This document shows, one piece after another, positions 10,264 through 23,559 of a stretch of DNA of 64,000 nucleotides (position 1 is its first letter; each line of letters opens with the position of its first letter). Origin of the DNA: Megamerina dolium (taxonomy: Eukaryota; Arthropoda; Insecta; Diptera; Megamerinidae); assembly GCA_963854835.1 (NCBI GenBank), contig OY978525.1:118061018-118125017 (forward strand). Direction: 5' to 3'. Below the pieces are notes generated by a model. The model was not told the origin of the DNA. It saw only the letters and a program-made list of their open reading frames with translations, and searched no databases. Position numbers and translations under genes: made by a program.

Positions 10264-12074
10264 GCTTGGTCCTCAAAAATAAATAAATCCCATAAGCTTA
10301 CTGAACTACCAAATATATTTTTAAAACTATTTCAAGACTCAACGTTATAAAATTCAAAATTATACTCATTCATCATAGCGATTTCTGGTAATTTGGTCGT
10401 TTTTGAAAGCAAACAATTTTGCTTAATAATATTTCTAACTGTAGTGCAGGCTTTTGACACGATTTGGCTAATATCTATACGTGTTCATATTCGACTTAAA
10501 TTTGATTAAAGGTTTATTATATAATTTTTATTTTAATCTGTTACATTCGTGACACATTAAAATGCCATTTGTAATAATGATGTGTCAAAATAATATTATA
10601 CCAATTTGAAAAAGGCAACAATAATTAGGAATTAGAACAGTGTTTGTTGTGCTAATTAATTTATCACATATCACAATTACGAATACATGTGTTCATATAT
10701 GTACATAGATCTCTTAGTATATTCCAAAGAAAAAATATACCTACATGTAGGCTCACAAGCTTAAATATATTATATTAGCATTCTTGGGAATTTAAGTAAA
10801 AGTATATACGAGTACATAAAATATACATTTCAAAAGAAATTATATAAGAATATATATATATGTGCATGTATATGTACGAAAATCTAAATATGCATAAACA
10901 CTGCCATGTACATTTACATGTATGTTACAACAACGTATAAGTATACACACTAATTATTATGTACTAATTTATGCAAATGAAAAAATCTAGCTTCAGTCTC
11001 GTTAAGAATTGTATTTGTGGCACTTTGTTGTGATTATATGATTATCTGTTGTTACTTGTATGTGGTAAACTGGGTGTGTACTAAGAGGTACCTATGGTAG
11101 AGCGGGTCAAATATTGTGCCTACAAATTATGTGGCAAATAAATACGGAATAATAATTATTTTTTGGGAAAATATCCTTAGTTAGTTAGGTAGTTTCATTT
11201 TTTTGCTATACGATTTCTCATACTTTTTTCGTCATACAATTTCGACGCACTCTAATCCACAATATTCACACGTGTGTTCATTTTCTATTTAATGTACATA
11301 TGTATGTGTTTAATTTGCATAAAAAAAAAACACATAACGCTTTGTATTAATGGTAAGCGTTAGAAAAAAGACAATATATATAATATGCTCAAATAATAAG
11401 AATCAGTTAATTACAGTTCAGTATTTTTTCTTTGTATGATGATTATATGGTTGGTATTTGTTTATGTATATAATTGTAATTGTAGTTGAATACTTGCAGG
11501 TATATATGCATATTTCTATTTATTTTTTACAACATATTCATATAAGAAATAATAAAAAACACAATAAGTGGGTTATGTATTATTGTGAGTTTAGTATGAC
11601 AGTTTTAATCTTAGGCATAATGGTGTGCTTAATGCAATATTATTATTTATTTGACTAAAGCCGTTAATTAAATATATAAAAGAATAATCCTAAAGACAAT
11701 ATAATTCTCATAAGACGGCGTTAACTCATGATAAAGAAGAAAAAAGAAAATTCCAACGAATAGGCAACGTTTCAACTAATATGAAGCTCGGGAAGAAACA
11801 AAAATGGTCGGTCAACATCGGGTACAATGAAGAACAATACCAACAAGCATTACAGGTTACCTAATTTTTGCATTTTGTATCTTTTAGGTAAGAAAACTGT
11901 AACCACATTATTATTTAGAATGCGAAAAAGGGTGTCACAGCATCACATCATAAAATTCTAGAAAAATCTCTCAAACTAAAGTCAACAGAGGATTGAAATG
12001 TTAAAAAAAATGTAGACTTAATCAGTAAATATGGAAGTTATGGCATAACGACACCTTTAATTGACTACAAAAGC
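10264..12074. other. Intronic sequence, no gene seen
   Basis: AT-rich, with many TATG/CATA-type tracts. A short segment at about 11779-11858 (plus) is less AT-rich and opens as MKLGKKQKWSVNIG..., but it has no recognisable family and stops shortly after. Confidence 0.6.
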
Positions 12075-13292
12075 TTGGTAATGGCAATGGTTCTACGGGT
12101 TAGGCTAAGGCTTGATCTATTGTGCTCCCCTTCATACTTAAATATTTAGTATATTTAATATATCGAGGAATCGAAGCAGCTCCTTCTTTCGGGGTAGCAT
12201 TTGAAGGTATTCATTTTCTAGTAAGTATGAAACTAGGATTTTATGCCGCCAGTGGCCTAGTGCATCACAAGTTGTGATTAAGTGTTCCATGGACTCTTTC
12301 TCATCACAGTAGAATCTGCAAGTACTTGTGTTGGATACTCCTATTTTGTGTAAGTGTTTATTGCATGAAGATTGGCCTGTTAGTGCTCCAGAGGGTAATC
12401 TAAGACTCTTTTTGTTTAAGGTTAGAGCGGTGTTTGCTCTTTTGGCATCAAAGCTCAGGAATTTTTTGGAGTGGTTGAGACCAAAGAAGGGGGTTGAAGC
12501 GATAAATGGCCCTTCAGCCCCTTTTTGGGATAAAGGTCCGCCTTTTCATTACCTTCGTGTCCTTCATGTCCTGTAACCCAGATTAGAGAGACCTGATTGT
12601 GGTTTGCCAGTTTGTTGAGTGAATCGTTGCACTCTGTGAGGACTTTTGATGTGAATGTGTAGTTTTTAAGAGCTTTGAGGACTGATTGACTTAGTGCTAT
12701 TGATTTGTGTGTTTTTGGTCCCACTATTCCTGCTCCTACACCCTGTGTACCATTTTTGCGAATCATCGTGTAACCATGTTGGGCCAGCGTTCCACTCCTC
12801 CGTTGATGGAAAAATTACATTGTATCTCTTGGTGAAATTGAGTACTTGGTATGTGCGGTTAATTTTTTTGTGCCATATGTGTAACATTTCCGACCTTGTT
12901 TAAGATGTTTAGGTGTCCAGTCAGATTACCTGGTTTAAATTTTTCTTTCATATGAATTGAGAGTGCTGGCATTGCAGCAGCCTCTTGTATTGCTATGTGT
13001 AGCGGTGGTAAATTTAACAACGCTTCTATGGCAGCAGTTGGGCTAGTTTCCATATCCCCTGTGACGCTTAGGCACGCTGGCCTTTGTTTGATTGATTTTT
13101 ACCTCTCAGAACAATGTCCCATAAAGTATGATAGGTCTAATCATTTGGGTGTAAATCCAGAAGGACATTTTTGGGCTCAGATCCCAGGATTTCCCTAGAA
13201 GCTGCTTTTTAGTCCAAAGGTTTTTCGTTGCCATTGTTATTACTGAATTGAAATGTGCTTCCCATGTGAGTTTTTTATCAAGGATGATCCCC
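12075..13292 (-). pseudogene. Non-LTR retrotransposon 3' part with RNase H, copy 1
   Basis: Minus-strand decayed LINE, truncated at its 5' side near 13292. In transcript order it shows the region after the RT catalytic core (GIILDKKLTWEAHFNSVI, then MIRPIILYG), then an RNase H-like domain (SQSVLKALKNYTFTSKVL and LIWVTGHEGHEGNEKADL). A cysteine-rich tail follows (CRFYCDEKESMEHLITTC), then the 3' end CCTTAGCCTAACCCGTAG. RNase H after the RT is typical of the I/R1/LOA group of LINEs. Frameshifts and stops break it throughout. The copy at 49485-51965 shares the RNase H region and 3' end. Confidence 0.85.
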
Positions 13293-16200
13293 TAGAAAAG
13301 CTTAATCAAATCATAAAGAAAAAAAAACATAAATTTCATAAATGTATTTTTAATCAAAGAACACTTGAAAGGCGGTTATGACATATAGGCACTTTTGGTT
13401 GTTTAGATCTACTTACACTCGCTTAGAAGAGTTGTTATTTTTTTAAGAGGAACCTTAAGTTATATGCACTAATTCAATTATAGCTAATAATGAAACCATC
13501 TATATGAACCAGCCACTGATATATCTGCGGAGAAGCTCTTTCAGTAGTGAAGCTTCCACATGAGCAATGAGCAATGAGGCAAAAATAACTAAAAAGTATA
13601 AATATTGGATTAAATATTAATGCTTCTTTATAATAGTGATTGCTTTTATCGTAATAATATTGATATTCTTTGTGATTCCTTATCATTTGCTTTGGTTATT
13701 ATTGTGTCATTGTTGTTGGAATAGTTTCATACATTTTTTTGTGCCATAAAAAATAGTTGATTTACCATTTGTTGTTATTCAGATGCCATTGCTAAATTGC
13801 TAAAGTTAAATTAAAATGTACATATGGATTCCACAAGTGGCACAGAGCATCATGGAAAAAAAGAGAATATATGTGAAATTTTTATATATATTTTAATTTT
13901 TTATTTCACTTTTATACTTTCTTTCGCTTTATTTTGGATCATAAAATTCAAAATTGCTTACTTACATATTTGTTTTTATGATTTTTTTTCTACATATGTT
14001 AATATGTATATATTTACATATACAATATATGCATGTGTGTGTATGTTTACTTTTGCATACGTCTCTCCTTTATTTTTTTTTGTTTTTATATACGGATAAG
14101 TTAGTGAATATTTATTCTATTTTTTCGCATTATAACATACCTACATGCTGGTGTTGCTGGTGTTTTCCTTTCTATCGAATTGTATTTGTATACATTCATA
14201 TATGAATATGTATATAAATATTGTGTATATACATGCATATTGCATACATGTATATTATACTCATATTAATTAATGCGTTAAAAATTGTTTGCATATCTCT
14301 TTGTTGTCTTTAATTATTTAGATTACAGTGCATGTAATTATGCACACAGTAAGTAAAATCAGATTTTGAAATTTAATGTGTACATGGTGAAAGAAGATTT
14401 TCTCAGAGACCTTTATGAGGGAAGGAGAGGTACTATTTCCATATAAACATTTCATATGTACAAATATGTTTATGAGCTTAAGAGTATATTTATATATATT
14501 TCTTTTAAACTTTTTATAGGGTGGATACGTTTATCATATTTAAATTCTTTTTTCTTTGACTTTTGAGAATGTAATCGAATCGTTTGTGATTAAAACCATC
14601 GCTCTTGATAGGATGAATATATCTTCAATGTGATCTACATATTGTATACACTGTCTGATGGAGTATTGTAACTTTGTAGTTTTTGGAGACATTCAAGCCT
14701 TTCGCCAATATGATTATGTGTTTTCTTAAATAACTCTAACCCTAGTAAAGAGATCGAGGTCTAGCGTCTTCTGCCACTTGGTTTAATAAAATGTTATTGA
14801 GCTTAATGTACAATAATTATGATTATATCTGGCAATTTTTTGAGAGTCATCAAATAATATTACAGCGATTTTATACAATATTTGTCAACACTTTTAAATG
14901 AATTAATTCCCATTGCAGCTCTATGGTAATATGTCTATTTGATTATCCATCTACTTGCACGTACTTGTATTTGATTTTGTTTTATTTTTTTTACTTTTCA
15001 TTCATTCCTTCAGTTAATTTATATAAATTGCCTATGCTTCAATTCAATTCTCTTTTGATTGTTATTACAATGTCTACTCAACAAATCATATATGCATGTA
15101 TGTTGCTTTCTATATACATACATATTTACTATATAATGGAGAATCGCGCTTAAAATTAAGAGAAAAATGGGAAAAAATGAAAAAAAAAACTGTTTTTATT
15201 GCTTCATTCACTTTTTCTTCACATCTTCTTAATATACATATGTATTTCGACATCGTAAATGATTCTGCTACATTAAGTAATAGTACATGTTGTCGTCTTT
15301 GTCATAAACATTATTATCCGACAAAGCTCGCCTAAAAATATGCTTTTAAGACAAATAGCATGTGGTATGGTCGATCACATAAATATATATACAACACATA
15401 CGAATATATGTACGTATGTATGTGTATACAATGATATTTTGCTTCTTATTATTCTGCTTTCACGTTTTGCTGTTGCCATTACTGTTACTTTTCTTATTAT
15501 TACAATACATATTATGAAGTGGCATTGTATTGACACTTAAGCTGACCACTTGCAAATGTAATTGTAATGTTCAAGTGGTCAAGATTTTATTTACGATATA
15601 CTTATATGTATTATATGTGTCTATCTACTTTAACTTCATATGATTTTGTACATATAAGTAGAGCGTCTATGTGTCTATTCGATACAAGTCTGTGCGTAAA
15701 GAGGGATTTTAGTGGAATTGGATTTTAGAGAATAAATTCTGGAACAAATTCTAATATTACAGAATTATTCAAAAGTAGAAGAAATAGTCACGAAATTTCT
15801 GAGATCTAATAAAGACTTTTCTCAAAATTTGTTGCTAATGCTGATGATGCTGATTATAAACATTTTATCGTATAAACATTTTGCACATATGTATATCAAC
15901 ATTTCTGATGCTTAAGCAACATATTGATGGTATATAGATGAATACATAAATGTTGCAATATATATTGTACTATATTAAAACCCTTTTCCATAATTTCAAA
16001 CATAGTATATACGCTACTGATTGCTAATGTCCATAATTATTGTAGTCATTTGCATGCCTCAGCGTGAGAAAACATATACTTAAGTAGTACAGTATCCATA
16101 AACGTGAGTATTCGTACTTATATTCCAACATAATTACATTAGTACGTGCTTATGTGTGTATTATGGTTTTTGTAGAGTTGCTGTCCTCTGGCATTTATAT

Positions 16201-16544
16201 GAAGATATGGAGTATTTCTTTAAGATTAAAATAATGCATACATACATACTTAAGTGAAGTTTCATTATTTTTCTTTGGACTTCTATGAGTTTGAGTAAAT
16301 TGATACTTTCCATTTTGAGCTGATGATGATCAGCAGTAGGAGATGATAGTATATATTTTTTGATGATTTGATTTAACATTTTATTTAAAGTTAATATAAA
16401 GTTAATACTTAAAAATATGTAATAGCGAGGTTTTTTTGATAAATTTCCCTACACAAAAATCTATCAAAAATTAGAAATTATTTTGAGACACATAATCAAT
16501 AAAGCAAGCCAAATGCTTCGGTATTTAAAAATGATTTGCTTTGA
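13293..16544. other. Intronic AT-rich sequence, no gene seen
   Basis: Long TATG/ATAC-rich stretches and several hydrophobic low-complexity open frames (for example near 13.8-14.2 and 14.9-15.5 kb) with no conserved motif. I found no element ends or splice-bounded exon. Confidence 0.65.
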
Positions 16545-17214
16545 TTTCTTCATTTAAATGGACCAACTACGCTTTTGAAGTAGTAAGGGACTTTGTCTAT
16601 CTTGGAACCAGCATTAACAGCAGTAATGACGTCAGCTTGCAGATCATGCGTAGGATAACTCTTGCTAACAGGTGTTACTTTAGGCTGAGTAAGCAATTGA
16701 GAAGTCGAGCCCTCTCTCGAAGAACGAAAACTACACTCAACCTGTCTCTCATCATGCCTGTCCTAACATATGGCGCTAAAGCCTGGACAATTTCCACCTC
16801 CGATGAGCGAATGCTTGGAGTTTTCGAGAGAAGAGTCCTACGGAGGATCTTTGGACCTATTTGCGTTGGTGGCGAGTACCGAATAAGGTACAACCATGAG
16901 CTGTACGAGCTGTATGCCGATATTGACATAGTAAAGCGCATCAAAATCCAGCGGCTGCGAGCCAGTCATGTCGAGCGAATGGAAGAACACGCTCCAGCTA
17001 AGAAGGTGTTATATTCGGAACCCGCTGGAGGACGACGCAGAAGAGGAGGACCTAACCTCCGGTAGAAAGACCAAGTACTGGAGAACCTGACGGCGCTTGG
17101 AATTTCTAACTGGCGCCAGCTAGCGAAGAACAGAGATGGCTGGCGAAGCATGTTATTTTCGGCCTAAATCGATATTCGGTTGTTATGGCCACATAAGTAA
17201 GTAAGTAAGTAAGT
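16545..17214 (+). pseudogene. RTE-like non-LTR retrotransposon, 3' fragment
   Basis: Only the C-terminal part of a LINE polyprotein remains: FVYLGTSINSSNDVSLQI, then NLSLIMPVLTYGAKAWTI, VFERRVLRRIFGPICVGG and VERMEEHAPAKK. This YLG...LYG.ETW...RRILG pattern follows the reverse-transcriptase fingers/palm in RTE-type elements. The frame is cut at 17063 by TAG where TGG (Trp) is expected, and the downstream sequence (KDQVLENLTALGISNW) continues in frame. A WLG motif before HVERM has been lost. The element ends in (TAAG)n at 17193-17214, the short-repeat tail usual for RTE. Severe 5' truncation is normal for such copies. Confidence 0.85.
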
Positions 17215-17310
17215 ATTTAAAGAATGTCGTATGAAGAATTCTAATTCTATGAAGACATTATTAATGCTTTTTGCTTCTTTTTCTTCTGGCGATTCTAAAA
17301 TAGATTTGTA

Positions 17311-18583
17311 CGAGGGCGGTCCCAGAACTACCTGACTTGACATATAGATGGCGGCACTAGCTTGAAAACAATTACTTTCGTGAAAAGTGGCAACCCTATA
17401 AAGCATATGTTTTAAGTTTCAAGGCGCCACGTTGTTTAGTATTTTGTTTTCTTTTTGGAGCCATCGAAAGTTAACGACCTCAGTGAATTTGTAAACATGG
17501 AAAAAAATTTGTCACCATTATGTAATTCAATACTTTCATTTGAAAGCTCTCAGTCCAATGAATATTAAAGCCGAACTAGATTCTACTATGGGGGGAGTCT
17601 GCTCTATCGTTTACGATCATAAGATATTGGGTGACAGAGTTTAAACGTGGTTGAACGAGCCGCCAAGACGAACAATGTAGTGGTCAACCAATTGAGGTGG
17701 CCACGTCAGAAACGGTTAAGAAAATCCACAAAATGGTATTGGATGATCGTCGGCTGAAGTTGCGTGAGCTAGGTGATATTACAAGCATTTCATCGTATAT
17801 TGACCGAAAATTTGGAGATGAAAGAGCTGTGTGCAAGATGGGTGCAGCGTTTGCTTACAATAGAACAAAAACAACGTCGTGAAGATGTTTCTATAGAGCG
17901 TTTGACGATATTTTACAGTAATAAAGTCGAGTTTTTGCATCGATTCGTAACCATGGATGAGACATGGGTCCACCACTTCACACCTGAGACAAAGCAGCAG
18001 TCAAAACAATGGACGGAAAGGGAAGAGTCGTGTCCAAAGAAGACGAAGACAGTTCCATCTGCAGGCAGGTTATGGCGTCTGTTTTTTGGGATGCACGTGG
18101 GTTAATTTTTATTGATTATCTTCAAAAAGGAAAAACAATCAACGGCGAGTATTATGCTAATTTCTTGCAGCGTTTAAGTGATGAAATTTAAGAAAAAATA
18201 CCGCATTTGACGAAAAAGAACCACCAGTTCACACATTCGTAATTGCGATGGCGAAAATCAATGAGTTAAAGCTCGAATTGCTTCAGCACGCACCTAATTC
18301 GCCAGATTTAGCTCCTTCGGATTATTTTCTATTTTTAAATTTGAAAAAAAAATTGGCTTGGTGGTTGGAAGATTTGCAAACAATGAAGAGGTGGGGAGTC
18401 TGCGGTAGATGGCTATTTTAATGAGCTAGACAGTTCATACTATAAACAGGGTATCGAAACTATAGAATATCGCTAGGAAAAGTGTGTAGAGCTAAAAGGA
18501 GATTATTTTGAGAAATAAAGAAAAATTTTCACAAATTTCTTGTGTTTTCTTTGTTAGGTCGGGTAGTTCTGGGACCGCCCTTG
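17311..18583 (+). mobile_element. Mariner, irritans-like family, copy 1, with dead transposase
   Basis: Starts CGAGGGCGGTCCCAGAAC after TA (17309-17310) and ends in the inverted sequence at 18583, followed by CA, a mutated TA. Length 1273 bp. The transposase begins at ATG 17497, where one extra A shifts the frame at once. Later segments are readable: KMVLDDRRLKLRELGDIT, HRILTENLEMKELCARWV, VTMDETWVHHFTPET (first Asp) and IFIDYLQKGKTINGEYYA. A small deletion removes the FHQDNA motif and so the second catalytic Asp. SPDLAPSDYF (third Asp) remains. Confidence 0.93.
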
Positions 18584-18585
18584 CA

Positions 18586-19802
18586 AGCCCTAAAACTAAG
18601 CATGCTTTACTTTTAAAACTATACATTTATATGTATGAATGCTTTGAATATAATTTCACTTTAATTGTTTCACTACTCTAGCTTTTTCACTTGAGAAATG
18701 AATAGAAGCAAATACTCTTCGAAAATACATACAAACAAATGCATTTAGTATACAAACATTAAAGTAACATGAACAACATATAGAAAAAAATTTAGAAAGT
18801 AAAGAAAAAATAGAGGAGGAGGGAAAAAATATAAAAAAAAAAATTTACCCTCGTCAAGTTAAAAGCAATTTTCAATTTGATGCCATTTAGTAAAAGGTAC
18901 TAAGTACAAGACAAGAATGCATCATGGGATGATCCATACCAACGACAACAACAACAACAACAACAACAACACAAGAAGAATACAAATAAAGAACTAACAG
19001 AATATATCATACTATGTATGTTGTGATTGAATGAGAAGTGGATGAGTATTCTCATTTCACCCATTTGTTTTTGGTACATACTGAACTTAAGTTTCAATAG
19101 TTTTGTGTAGATATGAGGAGAGATAGAAGAAAATGTATGCAAGCGAAAGAATAGAAGGAGAGAGAGAGAGAGAGAGATAGATAGCAAAATACCAATAAAC
19201 ATATTTCCAAGTCAAATAATCATTTTCAATTTACACACAACAAACAACAACAAGCAATAGCAAGGCGAGTAGTAGGTTCACACCAAACGTAGTAAGTAGA
19301 TGAAATAAATAGAAAAGGGATAATATTTTCAATATTTAAGGTAGATATACAATAACTAAAAAAAAAGGACTCAACAGAAGAAGCATATTATAGTAATGGA
19401 CACTACATTGATATTGGTAGCAAAAAAAAAAAAAAAAAATTTATATTTAAGTAAATTTCATGTTAAAACATCTGATGTTTATTTGGGTGAAAGACAAAAA
19501 AAAAAAAAAAACAAATACCATAATAACAACAACAACAACAAAATGTTGGTATTTCTTGGGTAGATACATACATATATGCCATCAATATTAAAGGTCAACT
19601 TTCTTTTAAAAAACAATTTTTTTTTTTTTTTTTTTGATAAAAATAAAAATTATTTTTGTGGTGGTAAAATGCCTTTACATATTCGTAGTATGTGTTCTAC
19701 TGTGTGGTTCATTCTTTTTTCTACTAAAATTTTTCTACTTGATCAATATTTATTTGTACATTATATCAACACAACACTCACATGTGTGGTTATGCGTGTA
19801 TA
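18586..19802. other. Intronic sequence with microsatellites, no gene seen
   Basis: Contains (CAA)n at 18945-18970, (GA)n at 19158-19176 and several A- and T-runs of 15 or more (19423-19439, 19498-19511, 19618-19635). No coding signal. Confidence 0.7.
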
Positions 19803-20737
19803 TAGGGTGTTTTTTTTTTCTTTTTAGATTGAAGCACTTTTAAATTTGGAAAAAAAAAAATACAAAATTTAATATTCTGAATTAAAAATTGGCTCTTATT
19901 GGAAGGATAATTTTATGCAAATGCGTATTTGACTATGATTTCGGGCATATGACCGCCTATGTAGTCTGGAACCACAATTTTTGGTTAATTTTTCAAGCAA
20001 TTGAGACTTAAGCTAGGTAATAATTCACTCAATCCTGGCTTACAAATCACCCAAAGTTGCTGGTTTATCAGCATAAACTAGACCTTTCACATATCCAAAA
20101 AAAAAAAAATGTCGTAAAATCGCAAGATTTTGAAGGATAGTAAACAGATCCGCTTCGAGAGATTATATTTTCGCCAAATATTTTCTTAAATATATCGATT
20201 TTTATAAAGCCGAGGTTCTATTCCATTATTGTCGTGCGTGTTAAATTTTGGACAGTATTAGAAGTGACCTACTTATTTTAGCCGGTTCCGAACGGCAGAA
20301 CTTTTGCGATATTACTTTTCTGAGCTTTGTCACAGAGTTATTTTAGAAGCTTTTTCATGGCAAATTGTTTCTGCCGGAAGAGTTTCCAGTTGACCACACA
20401 AATGGGGAATCAAATAATCAATTATCATAGCGATCTCCAGTGACAGTTACTTTCTTGCCTGCCGCATTTTTAAAGAACTATGGACCAATGATTCCACCAG
20501 CCGATAAATCGCACCAAACAATAAGTTTTTGTGGATGTATTGGTGTCTGAATAATTTCTCGTGGATCGTCTTCATTCCAAATCTAACAAATTTGTTTGTC
20601 ACATACCCATTGAGCCAAAAAAATGAGTCTCATCACTAAATACAATTAACGATCTGTAGCGATCTTTGAGTTTGGATGACACAACAACGATTTTCGTAAA
20701 TAAAATTGCAATGTTTGCCAAAAATAAAAACACCCTT
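19803..20737 (-). mobile_element. DD41D-type mariner relic with SINE fragment inside
   Basis: Ends are TAGGGTGTTTTT (19803) and AAAAACACCCTT (20737), each flanked by TA. On the minus strand a decayed transposase reads VFSDETHFF (first Asp), IWNEDDPREIIQTPIHPQK, then GGIIGP and FFKNAAGKKVTVTGDRYD. Past a SINE fragment it continues FKKIFGENIISRSGSV, YYPSKSCDFT and YVKGLVYADKPATL. These are the same blocks as in the better-preserved transposase at 39439-40488. The DNA-binding N-terminus is missing and stops and frameshifts are frequent. Confidence 0.8.
20203..20395 (-). mobile_element. tRNA-derived SINE, internal fragment
   Basis: Matches the body of the SINE seen at 2612-2973 (TTTTAGCCGGTTCCGAACGG and CTGAGCTTTGTCACAGAGTT), but lacks the tRNA head, much of the tail and about 20 bp near GCCGAG. 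It lies inside the DD41D relic, so it inserted later and then decayed. Confidence 0.8.
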
Positions 20738-21738
20738 TATTGACCTACTACATATGGTATATCGTATGTACGCACACACGTCAAGTGAATATAGTTCGGT
20801 TTGCACCATACTCTTTGGTCATACGAACATATGTAGTTATATATTGTTGCCTTCTATTTGACTTTAACATTTGCCAATACCATTAAGTACTTTTCTCTTG
20901 TTCTAGTATATCTGATGATGTGTATGTGAAGCTCTATATATACATATGTATGCACGAGTATGTTTGTTCGAATATGCATAATATAAGCCCAACCAATTTT
21001 CTTTTTCATAGGCTTTACGAACAAATTTCTCCACAGCTTACTTAATTGAAATTTGTGGTAATGGAATTTATATTATGATGATGCTCGACAATATGTAGTC
21101 TACATATGTGTGTAAGTGAATTTATTTGCCTATAGTAAATATTTAGAAATATAAAAGGTGATACTCTTATCTACTTGGACGATCTTGTATTACTGATGAA
21201 GAAAAATACAAATGGAAAAAAAAAAGAAATGTTGATGTCGTATGAGATATGGTGCTTGATTGGCCCATCATTCCAAACATGAGTGATCCATTTTACATCT
21301 CTTATGATCTTAAGATTCAGTGATATTTTTTTAGGGAATTGTATTTACTCATCATCAAACCTAACCTACTCATCATAAATATGTAAAAAATACTGTTGTA
21401 TTTCTTTTGGTGGGCTTTTGAGGTTAAAAAATTAAAAAAAAAATATTTTTATAAATATTAACTAACCAAAACGCTTAAAAAATGTTGCTTTATTATTCAA
21501 TTTGAATCATTTCATAAATGATTTTAAATTGTAAATGCTGTAGTTTTGCAATAATATATTATGTTGGCATAATTGCATTTATAACTGTAATACCAACGAC
21601 AATAGGCAAAGTACATTATTATTGTTATTGCTAATGCAGTTATCATTGATTTGAATATGAAATGCAATTTGCTGAATGAAGTAATTTACATAAATTACAC
21701 ATGCATGCGAAAGTTCATAGGTCATATGTACTTAGGTA
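20738..21738. other. Intronic sequence, no gene seen
   Basis: AT-rich with scattered TATG tracts; no conserved frame, splice-bounded exon or element ends recognised. Confidence 0.65.
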
Positions 21739-22893
21739 TGAGGGTGGTCCCAGAATTACCCGACCTGACCTGGCGGCAGTAGTTTGAAAAAAATTACTTT
21801 GGTGAAAAATGGCAACCTTTTAAGTTTCAAGGCGCCAAGTTGTTTGATATTTTTTTTGGAGCCATTGAAATTTAACGACCTCAGTGAATTTGTAAATATG
21901 GAAAAAAATTGGTCACCATTATGTAATTCAATACTTCCATTTGAAAGGTCTCAGTCTAACGAATATTAAAGCCGAACTAGATTATACTCTGGGGGAGTCT
22001 GCTTCTTCCTCCTATTGGGTGGTAGAGTTTAACCGAGGTCGTACGATCTGCCAAGACGAACACCGTAGTGGTCAACCAATTGAGGTGGCCACGCCAGAAA
22101 CGGTTATGAAAATCCACAAAATGATATTGGATGATCTCTGGCTGAAGGTGCGTGAGCTAGGTGAAATTACAGGCATTTTAAAAAGTGCAATACATCGTAT
22201 ATTGACCGAAAATTTGGAGATGAAAAAGCTGTGTGTAAGATGGGTGCCGCGTTTGCTCACAAAAGAACAAAGACAACGTTGTGAAGATGTTTCTATAGAG
22301 TGTTTGGCGATGTTGCACAGTAATAAAGCCGTGTTTTTGCGTCAATTCGTAACCATGGAAGAGGCATGGGTCCACCACTTCACACCTGCGACAAAGGAGC
22401 AGTCAAAACAGTGGACTGAAAGGGGAGAATTGTGTCCAAAGAAGGCGAAAACAGTTTCATCTGCAGGTAAGGATATGGCGTCTGTTTTTTGGAATGCACG
22501 TGGAATTATTTTTATTGAAAAGGAAAAACAATCAACGGCGACTATTATGCTAATTTGTTGCAGCGTTTAAGTGATGGAATTAAAGAAAAAAAAAGGCTGC
22601 ATTTGCACCAGTTCACACATTCGCTATTGCGATGGCGAAAATTAATAGGTTAAAGTTTGAGTTGCTTCAGCATGCACTTCTTCGCCAGATTTAGCGATTT
22701 GCAAACAATGAAGAGGTGGAGTCTGCGGTGAAGATGGCTATTTTAATGAGCTAGACAGTTCATACGAAGCTATAGAATATCGCTGGGAAAAATGTATAGA
22801 GCTAAAAGGAGATTATGTTGAGAAATAAAGACAAATTTTCCACAATTTGTTGTGTTTTTTTTTTTAGGTCGGTTAGTTCTGGGACAGCCCTCG
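21739..22893 (+). mobile_element. Mariner, irritans-like family, copy 2, with dead transposase
   Basis: Flanked by TA (21737-21738 and 22894-22895), with inverted ends close to CGAGGGCGGTCCCAGAAC (T for the first C on the left, C to A on the right). Length 1155 bp. The longest open part is at 21941-22570: VKIHKMILDDLWLK-type N-terminal domain, AIHRILTENLEMKKLCVRWV, then VTMEEAWVHHFTPAT. Here the first catalytic Asp codon of MDE has become MEE, so the active site is lost. A deletion also removes the FHQDNA motif. The element ends 667 bp from the TM5 exon and is opposite in orientation to the copy at 24935-25995. Confidence 0.93.
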
Positions 22894-23559
22894 TAGATGT
22901 ATACTAGAATACGTCCAATACAACTTTAGTCCTTTAAATTGTTAACTAATATTTATATTATTTGTTTTCGTTTTTGAGCAGTGCAATTGCAATTTGTATT
23001 TGTGTTTTAGATGACGATGAGAATGTTTTGTAATTTATTTAAAATAAATTAGTTTCAATGTATGTAAATTCCTAATGTCATATTTGGTCAAATTGAAAAG
23101 CATAGTCAAAGTTATTCCATACATTGATTCATTCAAGGAAAAAAATATGCAAATTTTCACCAACTATTGATTAACTAAAAGAACCACTATCACTTAATCG
23201 ATATGCATATAGCAGTACATCCAGATGTACATGTGTAAACATTTACGGTTGCATTTATTACAGTTGTTTACACTCATCCACACAACGATCTTTACTTAGA
23301 ATGGTGTGTGTATATACAACACTCAATCATCAATGGTATTACACACAAAACACACACACGCATGCATACACACAATCGCCTACGTTCAACACTCAATCAA
23401 TCAATCAATCAATCATAACATACATTTTCCATTTTAAAATGGTTAACCCTTATACCATTTTTATTGTAGTATATAGTATTTATATATGTATGTACATATG
23501 GCTGTATGTACAAGAACAATATCAATATTATATAGTGTCTGCTATTAGTTCACACTTAC

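Larger units (their letters stand above)
4007..23559 (-). other. 5-HT1A: 19.6-kb intron between the TM5 and loop-3 exons
   Basis: The minus-strand donor GTAAGTGTG lies at 23559 and the acceptor TTATTACAG ends at 4007. The intron holds a 179-bp satellite array interrupted by a 1.6-kb repeat, a hAT-like candidate with a nested mariner, two LINE remnants, a DD41D relic carrying a SINE fragment, and two irritans-like mariners. I found no other host exon in it on either strand. Confidence 0.9.

Noticed and set aside
13824..15540. Several hydrophobic open frames suggestive of small membrane proteins
   Set aside because: T-rich low-complexity DNA gives Phe/Leu/Tyr/Ile runs by chance. No conserved motif, splice context or sensible codon use.
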